Notes under the pieces: model-generated
Seen by the model: only the letters and a program-made list of their open reading frames with translations
Told to the model about the DNA's origin: nothing
The model's database searches: none
Shown: positions 49,994 through 64,000 of the stretch, one piece after another
How positions within the stretch are numbered: the first letter of the stretch is position 1
How the letters are laid out: each line of letters begins with the position of its first letter
From: Atrichornis clamosus
Lineage: Eukaryota; Chordata; Aves; Passeriformes; Menuridae
DNA: 64,000 nt
Direction: 5' to 3'
Assembly (NCBI GenBank): GCA_013400975.1
Contig: WBMZ01000175.1
Coordinates: 137,501 to 201,500, forward strand
Made by a program: the position numbers and the translations under genes

Positions 49994-52900
49994 CTGGAGG
50001 AGTACAAGAAGGAAGTTTTTGGAGGTTCCACTGGAAAATCTCTCTTAGGTGGATTTGGGCTAAGATTCTGCGGATGCAGCCATGTCCTGCCTTGGTAAAT
50101 CTACAGTCACAGGCAGGGAGTGCTTGAGAGAACCTGAACACTGGGGTGGAGGGATGCAGGTTGTTTCCATACGAGGAGAGAAGTAAGTTTTTTCCAGTGA
50201 CAAATGATTGTGCCTTAATTAATTCACACAACCTGCCCTAATCTTCAGAATATTATGTTTAAATGGTAAAAACAAAATGCAGTTTAAATTCATAGAAACC
50301 CACAAGTCACCTTCTCCTCAGGTTTCAACTGGAAGTTCCATTGAAAGTGTAGATAAAATAAGTATAATTTAAAACTCTTTTCTTTCCCTCTCCCCCCACC
50401 CCAAGAAGGACATATATCCATACTCTGGGATAAAAGCACATGGGCAGACACAAGTCAAGCTTTGTTGTGTGGCTCTCAGCGTTGGCACCAATACAGATAT
50501 GGCTGCCTTGGCAGCACTGGAGGAAACCCATTTGAATTCTACAATCCTCTTGTTTAAACCCAAAGACTCAGATGTCTGTTGTTTGTTCAAAGACTTTTAT
50601 TGTTTCCATTTCATTACTTGGTGAACTGGATACTGGGACAGGTGTGTCTACAGCCTGTTCATACTGACTGTCCATCTAAGATACCAGATAACATGATAAT
50701 GCATTCCTGGGTTTCACAAACTTTGTCACTTCTGCCATAAAACCCTTGCAGCTAGTGTAAATAAATATATCTGGAATAAACTAAATTCAATCCAGGTCTC
50801 CCTCCAAGGGCAGTAATGTGTTCCTGAAGGCCTAACCTTCCTCATCAGTCAGAAATTTTGCAAGTCCTAAACTATTGATTCAATCCTTTCCAGAAGGTGA
50901 GAAGAGCACCCAAGTATATTAAGAGATTTTATGTTAACATCTCAAATGTAGCTTTTGCCACAGCTGAAGCAGTCTAAATAACATCTATACTATGCAACAC
51001 AAAGAATGCCTGTATGTGCTCTGCCTTGAAACAGATACAGCTGTAACTCTGCTTTGTCTGTTAATAAACCTATGCACAAACTCATGTAGACATACAATAT
51101 ATGCATGTGTACATATATTTATATTAAAAAATTATGTATCTACACAAGCTCCCACCAGTTTTTTCAATTCCTTATCTCTCACAGATATTTTCATTTAATT
51201 CCAATATATCAGAGAGTGACAGAACAAGTAGAATTGTTAAGTGCCTTCCAAGGTTCTGTTGTCAGCGAGTGCAATGTTATACTAAGGCAAAAAAATAACT
51301 TATTAGTGCTGTAATTTTCTACCAAGTGCACCAACAACACACTTGGGACACACACATAAGTCTATTGATCCACTAGGTCAGGGACCTTAAAATATTTGAA
51401 ATTGTTCTTTAGAAAAATAAAATCACCCACACTCTTTTTGAATTACTGTGGTCTTTCAAAGTCCATATAAAGTATTACGCAAGGAGACAAAGCTATTTTA
51501 CCAGGCAGGCAGATATTCCAAATTACTGGTTCTTAACAAGCATGGTAATACATCAGTCAAAAGCAATAAATTTAAACTTAATGAAATCTCAATTTGCCTA
51601 CAGTGCATTTCACTTTGACATTTTCTACATTGCCACGGTGCTTTGATAAAGTTTTTTAAAATGCAAAGAAAGTGTCTGTAAGGCTAAAGAGCAGACTTGG
51701 TGCCATTGTGCCCAATGGAACATTACAGTACTTAAGTTCCATCACTATATGCCCTGTGGCAGACTAAGCCTGAGTGCTAACATAGGTTCAGTTTTCATTA
51801 TCATCATGTGATTATCCATTTTACTGCATTTAACTGATAATACAACTACCAGCTCACCTTAAAAGAATTAGCTCGGAGGTTTCATTGCTTTCCAAATGGA
51901 ATTCATTTGACAAACAAATGACAATTAGCCCAGTCTCCCTGTTCTGTGTCAGGATGGTTTTTGATTGAACCTAGACCAATTTACAATTTTTAAATGAGTT
52001 TAGACATTTACATTTAAAATGTCTAGAGGAAATTAGCCTTGGGACATCTAACAGCCAAAATGCTTTTTGAAGTTGATTATTATTTGATCTAGTACCCTCT
52101 ACCTGTACATTTTGTTCTGACTTCAAAGTTTTGGAATGAAAATGCCACCTACACCTCAAAGCATAGGGAAAAACTTAAAAGCAGTTTTACTCATTATGTT
52201 ATGCAAAGAAACCTATATTTTAATATTCGTTTAATATGGTTAGTTAGCTTTAATGACACCAGTTTGACAGTGTCATAGTTTTCGAATATAAGACATTGAT
52301 TGAAGTTTCTTGTGCTTGCCGGCGTTTTTTTGTAGAACGAAAGAATATCTTTTGAAGGTGAGATTCATATGCCCCACACTGCCATTCTACCACAGATAGA
52401 AGTGTAATCATTTACAGATGAATGCATGTTTTTGTACAGAGTCAGAAATATGTTGTCATTTCTACATTAGTGTGCGTATCAAAATCTTCATTGGTTCTTG
52501 TTTTCCTGCATACTAAATTTATCCAACTATATTCATATTGATCTCAAAGCAGGAGGAACTCCTTATGAAAAAGGGTTGTCAATAATTCCATTATAAATAT
52601 GCAGGCTCAGATAGCACAGCCATGAAAATTGGGCTGGAATTAGGCACATGGTATCTCAGCCTTGAGGTAATTTGGATCATACTATTTTTATTTTGTATTA
52701 TTAATTTATGCAATTTTTGTAAAGTTAGAAAACTGTACATTTGGCCACTGCAAAATTATGAGCATAAAAATAAGTGCTGTTGCTTTTCTGGGTTCTGAGT
52801 CTTTAAAGCTCCACTCAACGCCTATGGGAGTCTTACAACTTTCAGAAATAGATCTGCTTTATTTTAACAAAATCAGTTTTTGCCTTGCAAGCAGTAATGA

Positions 52901-54848
52901 TCGCTTGGGAAGTATTTTTAAAAAATCATTTCATGACTTTTTGATATATGTACTTTGTATGAACAGACAATGCTATCACAAAGTATGCTTTTCTATCATG
53001 GATAAATGTGATTTTCTTATAACAGTTCCTACAAGCACTGTTCAAGAGGGTTTTATGCTTCTGAGGCCTTAAGTGTCCAAATACAGCTGAAAGAAATAGA
53101 TTTTGAGAGGCTCAATTGGAAACCTAGGTCTGAACCAGCACTCGTGTTTTCTCATGCCGTGGTTGTTTACGGAATCAAAGGAACCAAATCTTTAGGAGTG
53201 AAACAATCTTGTATCATCATAGCACTACTGACTAACTTTCAAGTCATGCCAACTCTTGTGGGTTTCTATGTGATCTTAGTTGCCAGTGCTCAAAAAATTC
53301 TTCTTCACTGCATGCACAGAATGCTGATTTTTGCCAGTCCTTAGCTACTGTCTGGGCTCAACTGGGACCCGTAGGTTTGGTGCTTCTCCACGTTTGTCAT
53401 CTGAGAGAATTGACCGGTAGGCTTAAATATCAGGTCAAATCTGTACAAGTGTAGTGGGGGCTCTTGACTTTAGAGGGAGAAAAATGATAGTGACACCCTA
53501 ATTTTACCTTCTTAGACCACCATCCCCAAAATAAAGTGATGATGGAATCACTTAATTTGACAGTCAAGGCAAAGTGTCCTTCCCCCATGGCACAGGGAAG
53601 GATGTAGGATAAATTCATTCCTCTTTTGTCCACTCTGGAGCTTACCGGTTTTGTTTATTCCCTACACAAGGCACATAATTCTGCTTCTGCTTTGGAAGTT
53701 CCCTAAATGCCTCATTTGGAGTTCCAAATTTTGCTGTGAGGGCTCAATAATCAAAAAGTGCAGGAGCCTCAGACAATTTGGGGAACCAAGGATCTTTTTG
53801 GCTTGAATCTGAGTCTTTCATGAGTTATTTCTTCAAGAGGACTAAGCCTTTGGACTGAAACCTTTCCTTGAGTGAAGATTCTCAGAAACTGAAAAAATGC
53901 AAATCAAATAATGACCTAGGAAGAACCCCTGGGCAAACTGTGTCAGGCCTGCAATGAAGGGACTTTAAAACATGAGCAAATTTCATTCAAAAATGTGTCA
54001 TTACGATCAGCTCAAAGTGATGCTGCCACAGTCTTTCAGAAGTAGTTACTTATGTATTTTCTGTGCCTGGTATACCCTAAAATATGTGCAAGTGTGATAA
54101 ATATACTTCAGATATGCTTGTTGCAAAAACAAACACCCCAGGGATGGAGGTCAGAGAACAGCTGTCCTGGGAAATCTTTAACTATTAAATTCAAAATCTA
54201 TAATTTCCTACAGCCTAAAAAGCACGTCTTTAAAAGTGATACAAAAATCCTCAAGTATGCAAGAGTGAGTGTCTATAAGCAGGGGTGAAAATGCAATGGG
54301 TGGACTGAAGGCACTGTAAAATCAGATTTACTAATCCTTCCAGTATCATCATTCAGAAAAATACTGGGTTTGCATTCCAACTCAGAGAACAACAGTAGAG
54401 TTTCTCACTTGGGAAACTCTTCTTTTTGTAGAACATGCAATGAATTCTCATAAATTTTAACAATTTCTGCTCATCAACTCTGAGAATTTAAGTCTCTGGT
54501 TTTGTTTGGATGAAGATTTAGATGTAGGGAATGGCATGTGTGGTAGTGTTTCTTTTCTGGCAGCTACAGGATGCAGCAACCTGAGCATGAAATGCTCTGT
54601 GTCTGCAGGGACTCCTGCTCTCATTGCTCACCCATGTGATACAGGTATTTGGAGCATGAAGGAATGAAAGTGGGGAGAGGCTGAAGGTATTTCGATTTAA
54701 ACATGCTGCTGTAGAAAGCAAAGGCAGTATTTTTAGAGGAAAAAAATGATGGAGGCCCAAAGCTTGGAGCTCACTGAGTTCCGTGTTCAAAGGCCCCTTT
54801 CTCCAACTCCCTGTATCAGCCTGACCTTGCACGAGAGCACACAACTCT

Positions 54849-54863
54849 CAGAGAGAGAGAGGG
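54849..54863 (+). repeat. (GA)n microsatellite, short
   Basis: cagagagagagaggg, a short GA run. Confidence 0.8.
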
Positions 54864-56398
54864 AAAGAGCAGGATGACTATTTCTAGAAAAAGTTGGGTT
54901 TCATTTATTATTTATAAATTTCATTTTGTACATATCTTTAGGGACATTAAGAGATTAGTAGTCATGCAGTTTGTTCTGAGCATTAATGCTAATCCTTAAA
55001 GATAGGTGAAGGGTAATTTCATTAGTTTTTATAAAGGTTTGGAATAAAACTAACCATTCAGTCAACAGTTTGAAAGGAGACATTTAGCACTGTGCTCTCT
55101 GCTCTCCCAGCAGGCTCTGCCTCTCACAGGGACGTGTCAGCACAGACTGGCACCTCAGCAATAAGGGTACATTGCTCAGACGTTGTTTTATGTAAAATAG
55201 GTGGGTTCCTCTTTCCTAAATATGTCATATAAAATCATTGTCTCTGGCATGACATGCAGTAGTTCAGGAAGGGAAGCTAATCTAGGAAATAAAGGGATAC
55301 AGACTATTGATGCCAAAATCAGCAATTACATTGTATGAGATCTCATGAATAATTCCTGCGCTGTGATTTAACATTAATCTGAGTGTTTAGTACAAAGCTG
55401 GGCAGACACCAATAAAATGCTGACTGATTTGTTTTAAAATAGTGCTCCTTCAGGCTTCACTCCACTGCTTTGAAATGAATGCTTTTAGGTAATACCTCAA
55501 CCTTGCCTCTGTAAAGCACAGACAGATATACTGCACGCTCAATCTTTACCATTATTTTTTTCTGTTAATTCTGGGCTGAAACCTTTTTCCAAGTGCAGTA
55601 TTTAATATTAGCCATGATTTAGCTAAGTGGGCTTCATAACACAGAGCTTTTCCTCCCAGGAAAAATTTTATCAACATGAGACTCCTTAGTACTGCATGGT
55701 GATATTTGCTACCTATGTGTGATTCAGGTGCAAAGAGGAGGAGACATTGTGTGGTGAAGCAAGCAGGAGATTACCAACCAAATCTTAGGAGAGTTTGATC
55801 TGCTGCAATTGCTTCTGCATCATTAAATAATGCCACTTTGCAATAAATGAAGAATAGGTGAGTGAAATAGTGATGACCATCTCAGGACATACCATCCATG
55901 TGGGCAGAGCAGTCACGTAATGTCAGTCTATCCAGAAGAAATGATTTGTACATGTCCTTCCTGAACATTACCGTGAAAAACTTTTTCTTCCAAACACTCA
56001 TTTCAAAACAGCAATCATTCCTAAGTCACCAACTCACTCTTGCCCTTTGTATGCCTACCTGCTGTCAAGTACAACCTGTACAGCAAAAGGAATAAGGAAC
56101 ATATGTTCTCCATGGTTATGCTGGATTGTTCCAGAAACAACAGACTTCATGTGGAGCTGTATGTCCTCTCTAGCTGTATTCTTCAGGAAAACTACAATAG
56201 TAATACATTGGGCTGCTTGAGGAGGTTGCTGAATCTTCATTATCAAAGGTTGGGGAGCTTTTTAATTTGGTTTTTGGGGGGCTATTCATTTTTCCCCAAG
56301 AAAATATCCAAGCAAGGCAGTCATCTCTGTGATCTGACTTCTGCTTCAGTTCTACGCTCTGAGGAGCATTACAACTCATGGAGCTCCTCAATGTGGAG

Positions 56399-56415
56399 AT
56401 CCGGAATCACCGGAT
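56399..56415. repeat. Inverted repeat ATCCGG-5-CCGGAT
   Basis: Perfect six-base arms around aatca, with two CpG dinucleotides in a CpG-poor region. Two CCGG cores five bases apart resemble the CNRG-N5/6-CNRG pattern bound by CP2-family factors, which would be inference only. Confidence 0.4.
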
Positions 56416-59400
56416 CAGCCCAGTGAATGCAGTGGAACTGGAGAATAACAAGGTGGGCTGCAGTCTTCTGAGCTCAAGAGGTGAATTCTTTACAAATGCT
56501 CTAATGAATGCTCTCACACTGCAACGTTTCATAACATCTGGCACTTCAAATATAACCCAGTGTCAATGCTAAAACAGCTTTGGCTTAACTAGACCATACA
56601 AAATATGAATGTCTACAAAGAGGGGAATTTCCACTAAAATGCGCTTTCCATCGCTATGCACCAGCAGATGTTGATGGATTGTTCACTTTTTCTTTTGATT
56701 CTGTGCTCAAGAGTAAATAACAGTAAGGAATAAGATCTTTGTCTGAATGTCTTGTTTCTTCTTTATATATTTGTTTGTAAAACTGCCTGGACATGACCGA
56801 GTACCTGGAACTCACAGTGTGTGGAAGTATTAATTCAGTCTCCCCATTCCTAATATCAATATTTACATACTATGCACAGCAGTTTGTATTTCTATTGATA
56901 TATTAACCTATTCTGTCTTGTCTGATCACCACAGCAGGAGGAAAGGACAATAAAATGAAGCAAGAATATATTTGTAGTAGCTGAATAGAACATTTCCTGC
57001 CCTTCACCTTCAGTGTCCATTCACTGCTCCCACACTGTCTGCACGGGAATTATGGACTAACAGCTGAGGATAAAACTGCATCCCCAAAAAGAGATGGTTT
57101 ACTTGCTTTGCTTCTTGGAAGCTTTGTTTCCAATTTGCAACCCAGTAGCATTCCTGCCTTTTTTGGGACTTACACAGGGCTAAGCGTGGTGCTGAGCTGA
57201 GCTGACAGGCGCACGTGCTCTGTGCACATCCATTTCCAGCTGGCCTGACTTGCTCTGAGTGCTTCCTGCCCAGGAGCTGTTTCAGGGCTCTCAAGAGCTC
57301 CAGCACATGGTGTTCACCAAGCTGAAGGTTGCACTACCAGAGACAAAATCTCCTTTGGGGAACTTGCCAGTATTTTTTATTGGCAAATGAGAGCTTGGAG
57401 AAGATAACTTAGCGGTGGGCACGTTGATGACATGGATAGGTTTGAAAATAATTGCTCTCCTCGGGAATAATCTAACTATAGGTCGGGGGCTGGAGTTCAT
57501 AGGGTTTTTTAAGGTCTTTTCAGAGCTGTTTGGGAGACTTACTCTCAAGATCCCTCTTTCTCTTATATAAATCTTTGATGCTATTATTATTTTCCCCATT
57601 CTTGACTCATGATATAAAGCAGCCTCAGGACTGATCCAACTTTTATCTCTTGATAAAATCCCCTGGAGTTTTGTTACATTACAAGTGTCATAACAAAGAA
57701 TTTCCCAAGTATATCACTTATTAGCAGTGGCATGCCCTGGCATTTGGGAATGTCCCAGCACTAATAATTATACTATGTGATCCTCACAGATATGCAAGGA
57801 CAACCTGCCTAATCCAGGAGAGGAAGGTGAAAAGCGTAAGGTTGTCAATACTTAGAATTAAAATTCTTTATACATTTAAATTGTGTCATTGAAATATAGG
57901 TGGTTGGGTAAATGCCGTGACTGTTACCCAGGGAGAAGTTTAGACATTAAAATTAATGAAAAAATGTATGTTTGTAGTTTGCAAAATGAAAGAATATATG
58001 GTGTTAGAAGAGGTTTTATCTTCTGTATATTTTTTTTAATGTAATAAATACAAAGCAAATAGCATTGGTTTATCCAAGGGAATATTGAAATCCATTAGGA
58101 ATGTACTTGGAGTAATCTGATTCAACAAGTCCGTATATTTCTTTCAAAAACATAATATCAGTACTACGTTGTGCAAGATGAAGGTTAGATTACATTTCTT
58201 GCCAGTGCAATAATTCCCACATCATAAATTCTGATGAAATTATATCAATATATAAAGCAAATGGATGTCTGACCCACCATAGTTTTCTAGTTCTCAGATG
58301 TAGAAGCTGACACACAAGCAAATCCCCAGCTGCTTTGTGCAATACCATTACAACTGTGCCATTCCTGGGAACTGTTATTAACTGTCCTGACCAGAAGTGG
58401 CTGCTGGAGTTTGTGGTTTCTGCTCTGAATATTAAACTTTGGCATACAAGAGTCCTTATTGTGGGGAGCACTTGGAAATGGTAATACGAAATTGCTTTAT
58501 ATTTGCAGGATTTGATTGCTTCAGATGATACAGGTCGAGCTGGTGGGCCCCTCTTACTGCTTGGGTTTCCAGATTATAAATCATTCCTTTGGCAGGATAT
58601 CTGCCATAACCAGTTCTCAGTTTCTGTAGTATCCTTCTTTATATTACAGCTGGCAGCTGGACTGTGCACTTTTTCCATAACTTTTGAGAATAAAGGCAAC
58701 ATTTAAGCTTTTATATATATCCTAATTTTTACATCAAGTGTCGGAGAATATGTGAAACTACAGGATACAGATTTGGAAAGAATGAATGCTATTTTCCCCG
58801 TAATCTTCCGTTTTAATAGCCATGCTATGACCAAGCTCCAGTATAATGACTGAACTTGAGGGACCCTGTAAATAGCCAAAAATGCTTAGGATAAACCAAA
58901 CTCAACAAACTATCATGAGTGCTACTCTTGACATATAAAGCCTCTTAGAGAAACAAAAACTTTCAGTTGATCTTCCAGGTCAGCTAGGGGTAAAAAGTTT
59001 GGACAGTGTTTAAAGTCTCTGACAGAAAGAGTTGAGTTCATTTAGGACAGACTGTTAAAGCAGCATAACAATTTTCTCAGAAATAAGAAAATTATTAGAG
59101 TTATGCTCCTCTGGTTCTTGAAGAATAGTGATGTTAAATTGGAAAAAAAGTCAAAAAAGAATTATTGTTCATGATATTACAGTTAAAATACGGACTATAA
59201 ACTATTAAATACAATTTCACAGTTTTTAATCATTGTTAGTGCAGAGTCTTGGATAACCCTTTGCTGTCTCGTTATGCCTTTGTTAGATTAAGACCTCAAT
59301 GATGTTTAACCCACTATCAAATTAAAATGCCTCAATAGGTCATTAAGAATATATACAGGATTTTGAAACTTCACTAGTTTGCTTTTAGTTTGGTTTTTTT

Positions 59401-62400
59401 TTTAATATTCCTCATTAACCTGTCATTTCAGACAATTTCAGGATGTTCATAAATACCAATTTATATCAGAAATATTCTTATTTCTTTCCAGGAAGAAACA
59501 GTAGCAAAGATATAATAGTTGAACAGAAAAGTATTTGGATGGAAAATAATCAAGTTGTGTCAAACACAAAGGTTTTAATGAAATTTCCAAAAGTCGTTTT
59601 TTCTCCAAACATTTCCAGGGAAAATAGAGGGTATTTTTTCACTGAAAAAATGCTTCAGATAATATTTTTGCTTTTCAAGAATTGTGTATGAAATTAGGAA
59701 AATATTTTACAATTATAAACAGAACTTTTCAACAAGAAACACTTCAGGTTTTCTTTGCGAATTAAACCAAAATTCCCTTTAAGGACAAAACACACTATCA
59801 TAAAAATTAATTTTTGAACAAAATCAAATGTTGATTAGCCCTGTAAAATAAAACATAAATGTTCTCTACTTGGAAATAATAATCTGCTTTCAAAGAAAGA
59901 TTTAAGTGTATTTGAAATACACCTTCGAATGCAGACACAGTAGGAATGTGACTCATCAGAGATTTTCCCTGTGTACTGATTCTGTGATGGAAAAAGTGAA
60001 GGGGGGAAAATCATTCATCTGCACACCCCATAATTCAGCACACAAACCCCAGTACACTCTTCCCGAATCTCAGCAAAGATTTAACAGTGAAATACTGCAG
60101 CAAGGTCTCATGTTACCAGGATTTATTGTTTTCTGAAATACACTACGGAGCATTGACTAGAATGCCAAGAAGTTCAATTAGAAATAAGAGAAAGAAAAGT
60201 ACACCTGTTGGTTTTGAGGAAAAGCATATTTGGGGATTCAGCTGGCTTTTCAATGTGCTTATGTCTTGGGGAATTCTGAAATTCCCCTCTGCTCTTTAAT
60301 AGGCAATGTTGACGCAAGACAAGTTAATGTTACATTGATATCAGAAAGCTGAAGCTGGTGCTGATTTTGACAACGTGATAAAGGGCTCGCCGAGCACAAG
60401 CGGTATGTGAGGGAGGCAGCTTTGTCCCGAGCCAGGGCTGTGCTGTCTGTGTGCTACATCTGGGACGAATAGCTCAGCATGTCACCTACTTCTTTTCACA
60501 AAGTGGTGTGTGCCTGATCGTGCAGCCTTTACTGGCATAAATCTGCACCCCTGCCTCATGCAGGAACATTCCATCAGGAAATGCTGCTTGCCTGAACCCA
60601 GTAGTGGCCAGCAAGGGCACTTTCCACCACTGTTTCATACTGCAGGTCAGGATAAGGCCCAGGGCTAGTTCCAGCATTGCTCTGGAGTCACAGGGTGCAG
60701 GTGCAGGCACAGACACGGGAATACTCTGCGCCCAAAGCCAAGGCGCTCTCCTTGTCCAAATTCCAAGACTTTGCATCAATCAGGATATTACCTGCCTTCC
60801 TTTCAAGTGCCCAGCACAAAACTCCCTGCTGGAATGGGCACTGCAGTCAAGCCAACACTGCCCTGTGGCTCTCCAGCTACTGACAGAGTCCACTGATCAG
60901 CAAGGTTGCATCTGGCCCTCACTTTTATTTGGGAGAAAGCTGGAATTTGCCTGTGTCATCCACCCGAGGATTTACACGCTGTAGATAGAGACACAAATTT
61001 CCTTGTGGTATGAACATCATTATGTATCATATGAGATGTGAATGCCATGCTATATTAGACAAGATTGCCTCGCTCATGAAAGAGTAAGGGACTGTGGCAG
61101 TGTGGAGCTAAAATTACTCGTGGCAATTTCTTATCCAAATTGAGATTTTCCCCAGACTCCATAACCCAGCTGCTTGCTTATTCCATAACTGCTGAAAAGG
61201 TTAACTGCATAGCATAACAGCCTTATATAAATGTTGCTTATTTTCCAAAAGCTGAGTATACAATGAACAATGTGCAGGGGAGGTGAGGTTGGCTTCACTA
61301 CTGCAGAAAATTTGCTGAATCAATTTCTGCTGAGACAGATTTATGCATATGGCTGGTATATCAATTTATTTTGGATCCTTTCTGGATTTACAGGGCAATT
61401 ATAAGAGATACAGAGAAAGAATCTAGGTTATCACAACAGTCAGGAATAATATGGATGTGATACTACAGCTAAATATTACTGTAACAGCTTTCTCTTTTTT
61501 TATCAACTCTCCCCAAAGTTTTGCCCTTAAGGAGGTTGTGAGCTTCGGAGTGGACAAATAAAGTATATGTGTATCCCCCTTACACTTTTATTTGTGACCT
61601 TTAAATAAATCAGTGACTGGTAAGAACACCCATCCCAGTTGGCTAGGAAGCATGGGACAATATATGGAATTTTAAATTCCTTAGAGACTTGGGAGTCAAA
61701 TTATATCCTCAAGAAAAGCCGAAGTAAAAATGGACAGGGAATGTGCTGCAAAAAACGTGCTCTTGTTCTGGTGCTCCAGGAGCACACCAGCAGCTTTGGC
61801 AGCCAGTGGAGAGCCCAGGGAGAGCCTGCCTAGGACCCAGTCTGTATTTCTGTACCTTGCCAGTCATAGCTGTGGTGAGTTTTCACTAGGTAAGCTTGGA
61901 AAATCTGCACTGTCTGTGGCTTATTTTATGATACATTTTTTTAAATGCAGGGGATGCTGTTTTGCCAAGATGCTGGCAGTTTAGAGGAGTGGCAAACTTT
62001 GTCCTTTACATCTGGCTAAGTGGAAATAAAAAATTGTGTTAGTTCACAACAAATACAGGACATGAAAATGTTCCTGTAACACAGGACTTACAGCAAGGTA
62101 ATAACAAACCTTGTGGAAGATGTTAATATTGCAGGAATTTAATTTTGTTTATCCGGGGCAGAATACGCATTAATTGCCTATTTAATCATGTTTATAATTA
62201 AACTCGTTATAACAATGATTCACACATCAGCTTCTAATTACACAGGCAGGACAGTATTATTTCTCCCTTACTGTTCTTTCGTTTGGGCTGGAGATTCCTG
62301 GTGTCACCTACAGCCTTGTACTTCCTGTGAACAGGTGAGTACGGACAGTGTGAAAGCTGTTCTCTGAGGAGAGAGGCTCTGATATGACTTGTTTGTTTAT

Positions 62401-62489
62401 TTAGTTGGACTATTGGCTTATTAAAAAAGATATTGTTCTTGTGTTTACCCTTCCCGTTCTGTTAAGGGTTCCAGCCTAGTGTGAAATAC

Positions 62490-62815
62490 CTGCAAAGTGA
62501 GGAGGCGTTTGGCCGTGCAGCCCCCCGGCCACCAGCACAGCTCCGGCCAGGTGTCGCTGCGTGTGACACAGCTCCTGGCCTCAGACCTCATCCCTGCTCT
62601 GTACTGGGAGGACTGCTTTGGGATTCAGGCCATGGAAAGGCACAGGGACTGAGGGCTGGGGGTGTCTGGGCATTATCAGTGACCTCTGTAGAGCTCGGGG
62701 TGAGCTTTTGGCAGAGGGTGTCAGAGCAGTGTCGTGTTGGTGACAGGCGCTTCTTGCCAAAGTGTCTGCAGCTCAGCACTGAGGGGACTGGGGACTCGAG
62801 AGGGTCCAACACAAC
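62490..62815. other. GC-rich pocket in AT-rich DNA
   Basis: A stretch of about 325 bases markedly richer in G and C than its surroundings, with few CpGs compared with the promoter island. A plus-strand acceptor-like sequence (cttcccgttctgttaagggttccag) ends at 62476, just before it, and a donor-like cag/gtgagt lies at 62335. Open frames occur on both strands, as expected from composition. It could be an exon of a non-coding RNA, an enhancer or a decayed repeat. Confidence 0.35.
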
Positions 62816-62831
62816 GTTTTTTTCTTGTTAG

Positions 62832-64000
62832 ATAGGATTACATGATTCATATCAACTAAGAGCATTTGGTCTTATTCCGGCTCCACTTTCGAGCATTTTG
62901 CAAATGAGTTCAGCATCATTATCCCCAATTTGCAAAGCAGGAGGCTAAAGTTGAGACAGCAAATACACCTAGTCCAGGGTCAGACTATGGGAGGGCATTG
63001 AAAGCTGATTCTCTGAGATCCACCAGGTTCCTTATTCACTGAACAGCACATTTGAAGCAAGATTATCTTCTTTTTTTTTTTAAATTTTCATGTTTCATCA
63101 GATCAAATATTAAAGAACTGGGCAGTGTAGTGTAGCTCATTCTTTCATTGAGCACAGGAGGTTCAGTTCTTGCAAGATACAGGTTTAAATATCTGGGGAT
63201 ATGTATCCATGTGTAGATATGGCTGCAGCTGTATAATTAGTACTCCTGCAATATTACCTGCACGTCATAGTTAAAATTCTGGAAGATAAACTAGGAAACC
63301 ATATTTTCAGCAGTCTAACAGCATTGTCATAAAAATTCACAGCAGGTTGAAAATATCTCCGCTCAGGAACTAATTACTTTAAAACTTTTTTTTTTCCCTG
63401 GAAAAATCTTGTTTTCCCCTTGAGGCAGTGAGTTAGAAAGTGTATCCTTGTTTAAGTCTCCACGCCCCCCTTTCTTCATCTGCTATAACTGAAAAACAGC
63501 TCTGTTATTTAGTTAAAACAATTGCAGACAAATTGAATCTGTAATGAGGATCAATTGCTATTGGTATCTTGGAATGTTTTTACATAATTAAGTTCTAGAC
63601 TTTCCCAAGCAGGTCCGAGTGCATAGGAATTAGAGATGAGGATTTGAGTCATCACATGAGGCTGATACAGTGCAGTGCAAAATGTGGGGCCCTGGAAACC
63701 CTCTGGGTGCTTTTTTTATTCCTCTGAGTTGCAGAAGTGCTCCAACCCTCTCCTGAAGGTCTAGACCCTGTCCTGGGGACTGGATTAGCCCATCAATCAA
63801 TCAATCAATGCTCAAAAATGTTTTGATCTATAAAAGAGGCTTTTGTGATTTAGGTCTGGCAGGAATGTGGTTGCACAGCTTCAAACTCAGCGAGGCCATG
63901 AATGAAACCTGCATAGCAGGACTGTGAAATGTCTAGACCCATTCAATGCTTTTGCAGCTTTTTGTTGCTTCAGATGCAGCTAGGTGGGAACCCACTTAAA
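62832..64000. other. Intergenic, nothing recognised
   Basis: AT-rich sequence to the right edge of the window, with one short (TCAA)n repeat. Confidence 0.6.
63792..63809 (+). repeat. (TCAA)n microsatellite, short
   Basis: Four tandem ATCA/TCAA units. Confidence 0.85.

Larger units (their letters stand above)
49994..62475. other. Intergenic, no gene recognised
   Basis: AT-rich gene-poor DNA. A short GA repeat (54849-54863) and a CCGG inverted repeat (56399-56415) are listed separately. Open frames do not exceed about 128 codons and show no family features. Confidence 0.55.

Noticed and set aside
11307..64000. PRLHR, expected as the next gene by human synteny
   Set aside because: No open frame long enough for this mostly single-exon receptor, and no receptor motifs, occur in the window.

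Overview
The window is vertebrate nuclear DNA and almost certainly comes from a bird. It is AT-rich and intron- and intergene-dominated, has one CpG island, and carries several CR1 LINE 3' ends in the typical avian form (…ATAGAATCATAGAATG…TTGGAAG…). There are no operons, tRNAs, rRNAs, CRISPR arrays or bacterial elements. The species cannot be fixed by reading alone.

Left part (1 to about 10.8 kb): the 5' two thirds of FAM204A on the minus strand. Five coding exons (9825-10061, 8791-8881, 8228-8261, 7550-7649, 5781-5870) join with matching phases and consensus GT/AG sites into 184 codons that align with the vertebrate FAM204A protein from its start MWSGLLP. A non-coding first exon ends at 10659 inside a CpG island (about 10375-10885) with a YY1 motif, a CCAAT box and GC boxes. 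The last roughly 50 codons are not in the window, so positions 1-5780 are read as the next intron.

Right part (about 10.9-64 kb): no recognisable protein-coding gene. In human the region upstream of FAM204A, towards PRLHR, is a long gene-poor stretch, and this window fits that picture; PRLHR itself is not seen. The stretch contains CR1 fragments (10908-11306, 43502-43662, 44220-44312, 46999-47300, a possible older one near 23852), a minus-strand L2-like LINE fossil (27205-27735), a plus-strand CR1/L2-clade reverse-transcriptase relic (28330-28495), a diverged duplicated segment (41688-41778 and 42447-42537) and short simple repeats.

Inside this desert several segments have good splice signals around open frames and are offered as hypotheses only. 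(a) A plus-strand two-exon ORF (22291-22555 joined to 24755-24885) with matching phase, a stop codon and an AATAAA 131 bases later. (b) Two minus-strand exon candidates upstream of FAM204A (16338-16379 and 12937-12978) that would read in frame into FAM204A exon 2. (c) A plus-strand pair at 35939-36039 and 36277-36345. (d) A minus-strand exon candidate at 49881-49993. None has a recognised homologue; any of them could be a non-coding RNA exon, a conserved regulatory element or chance.
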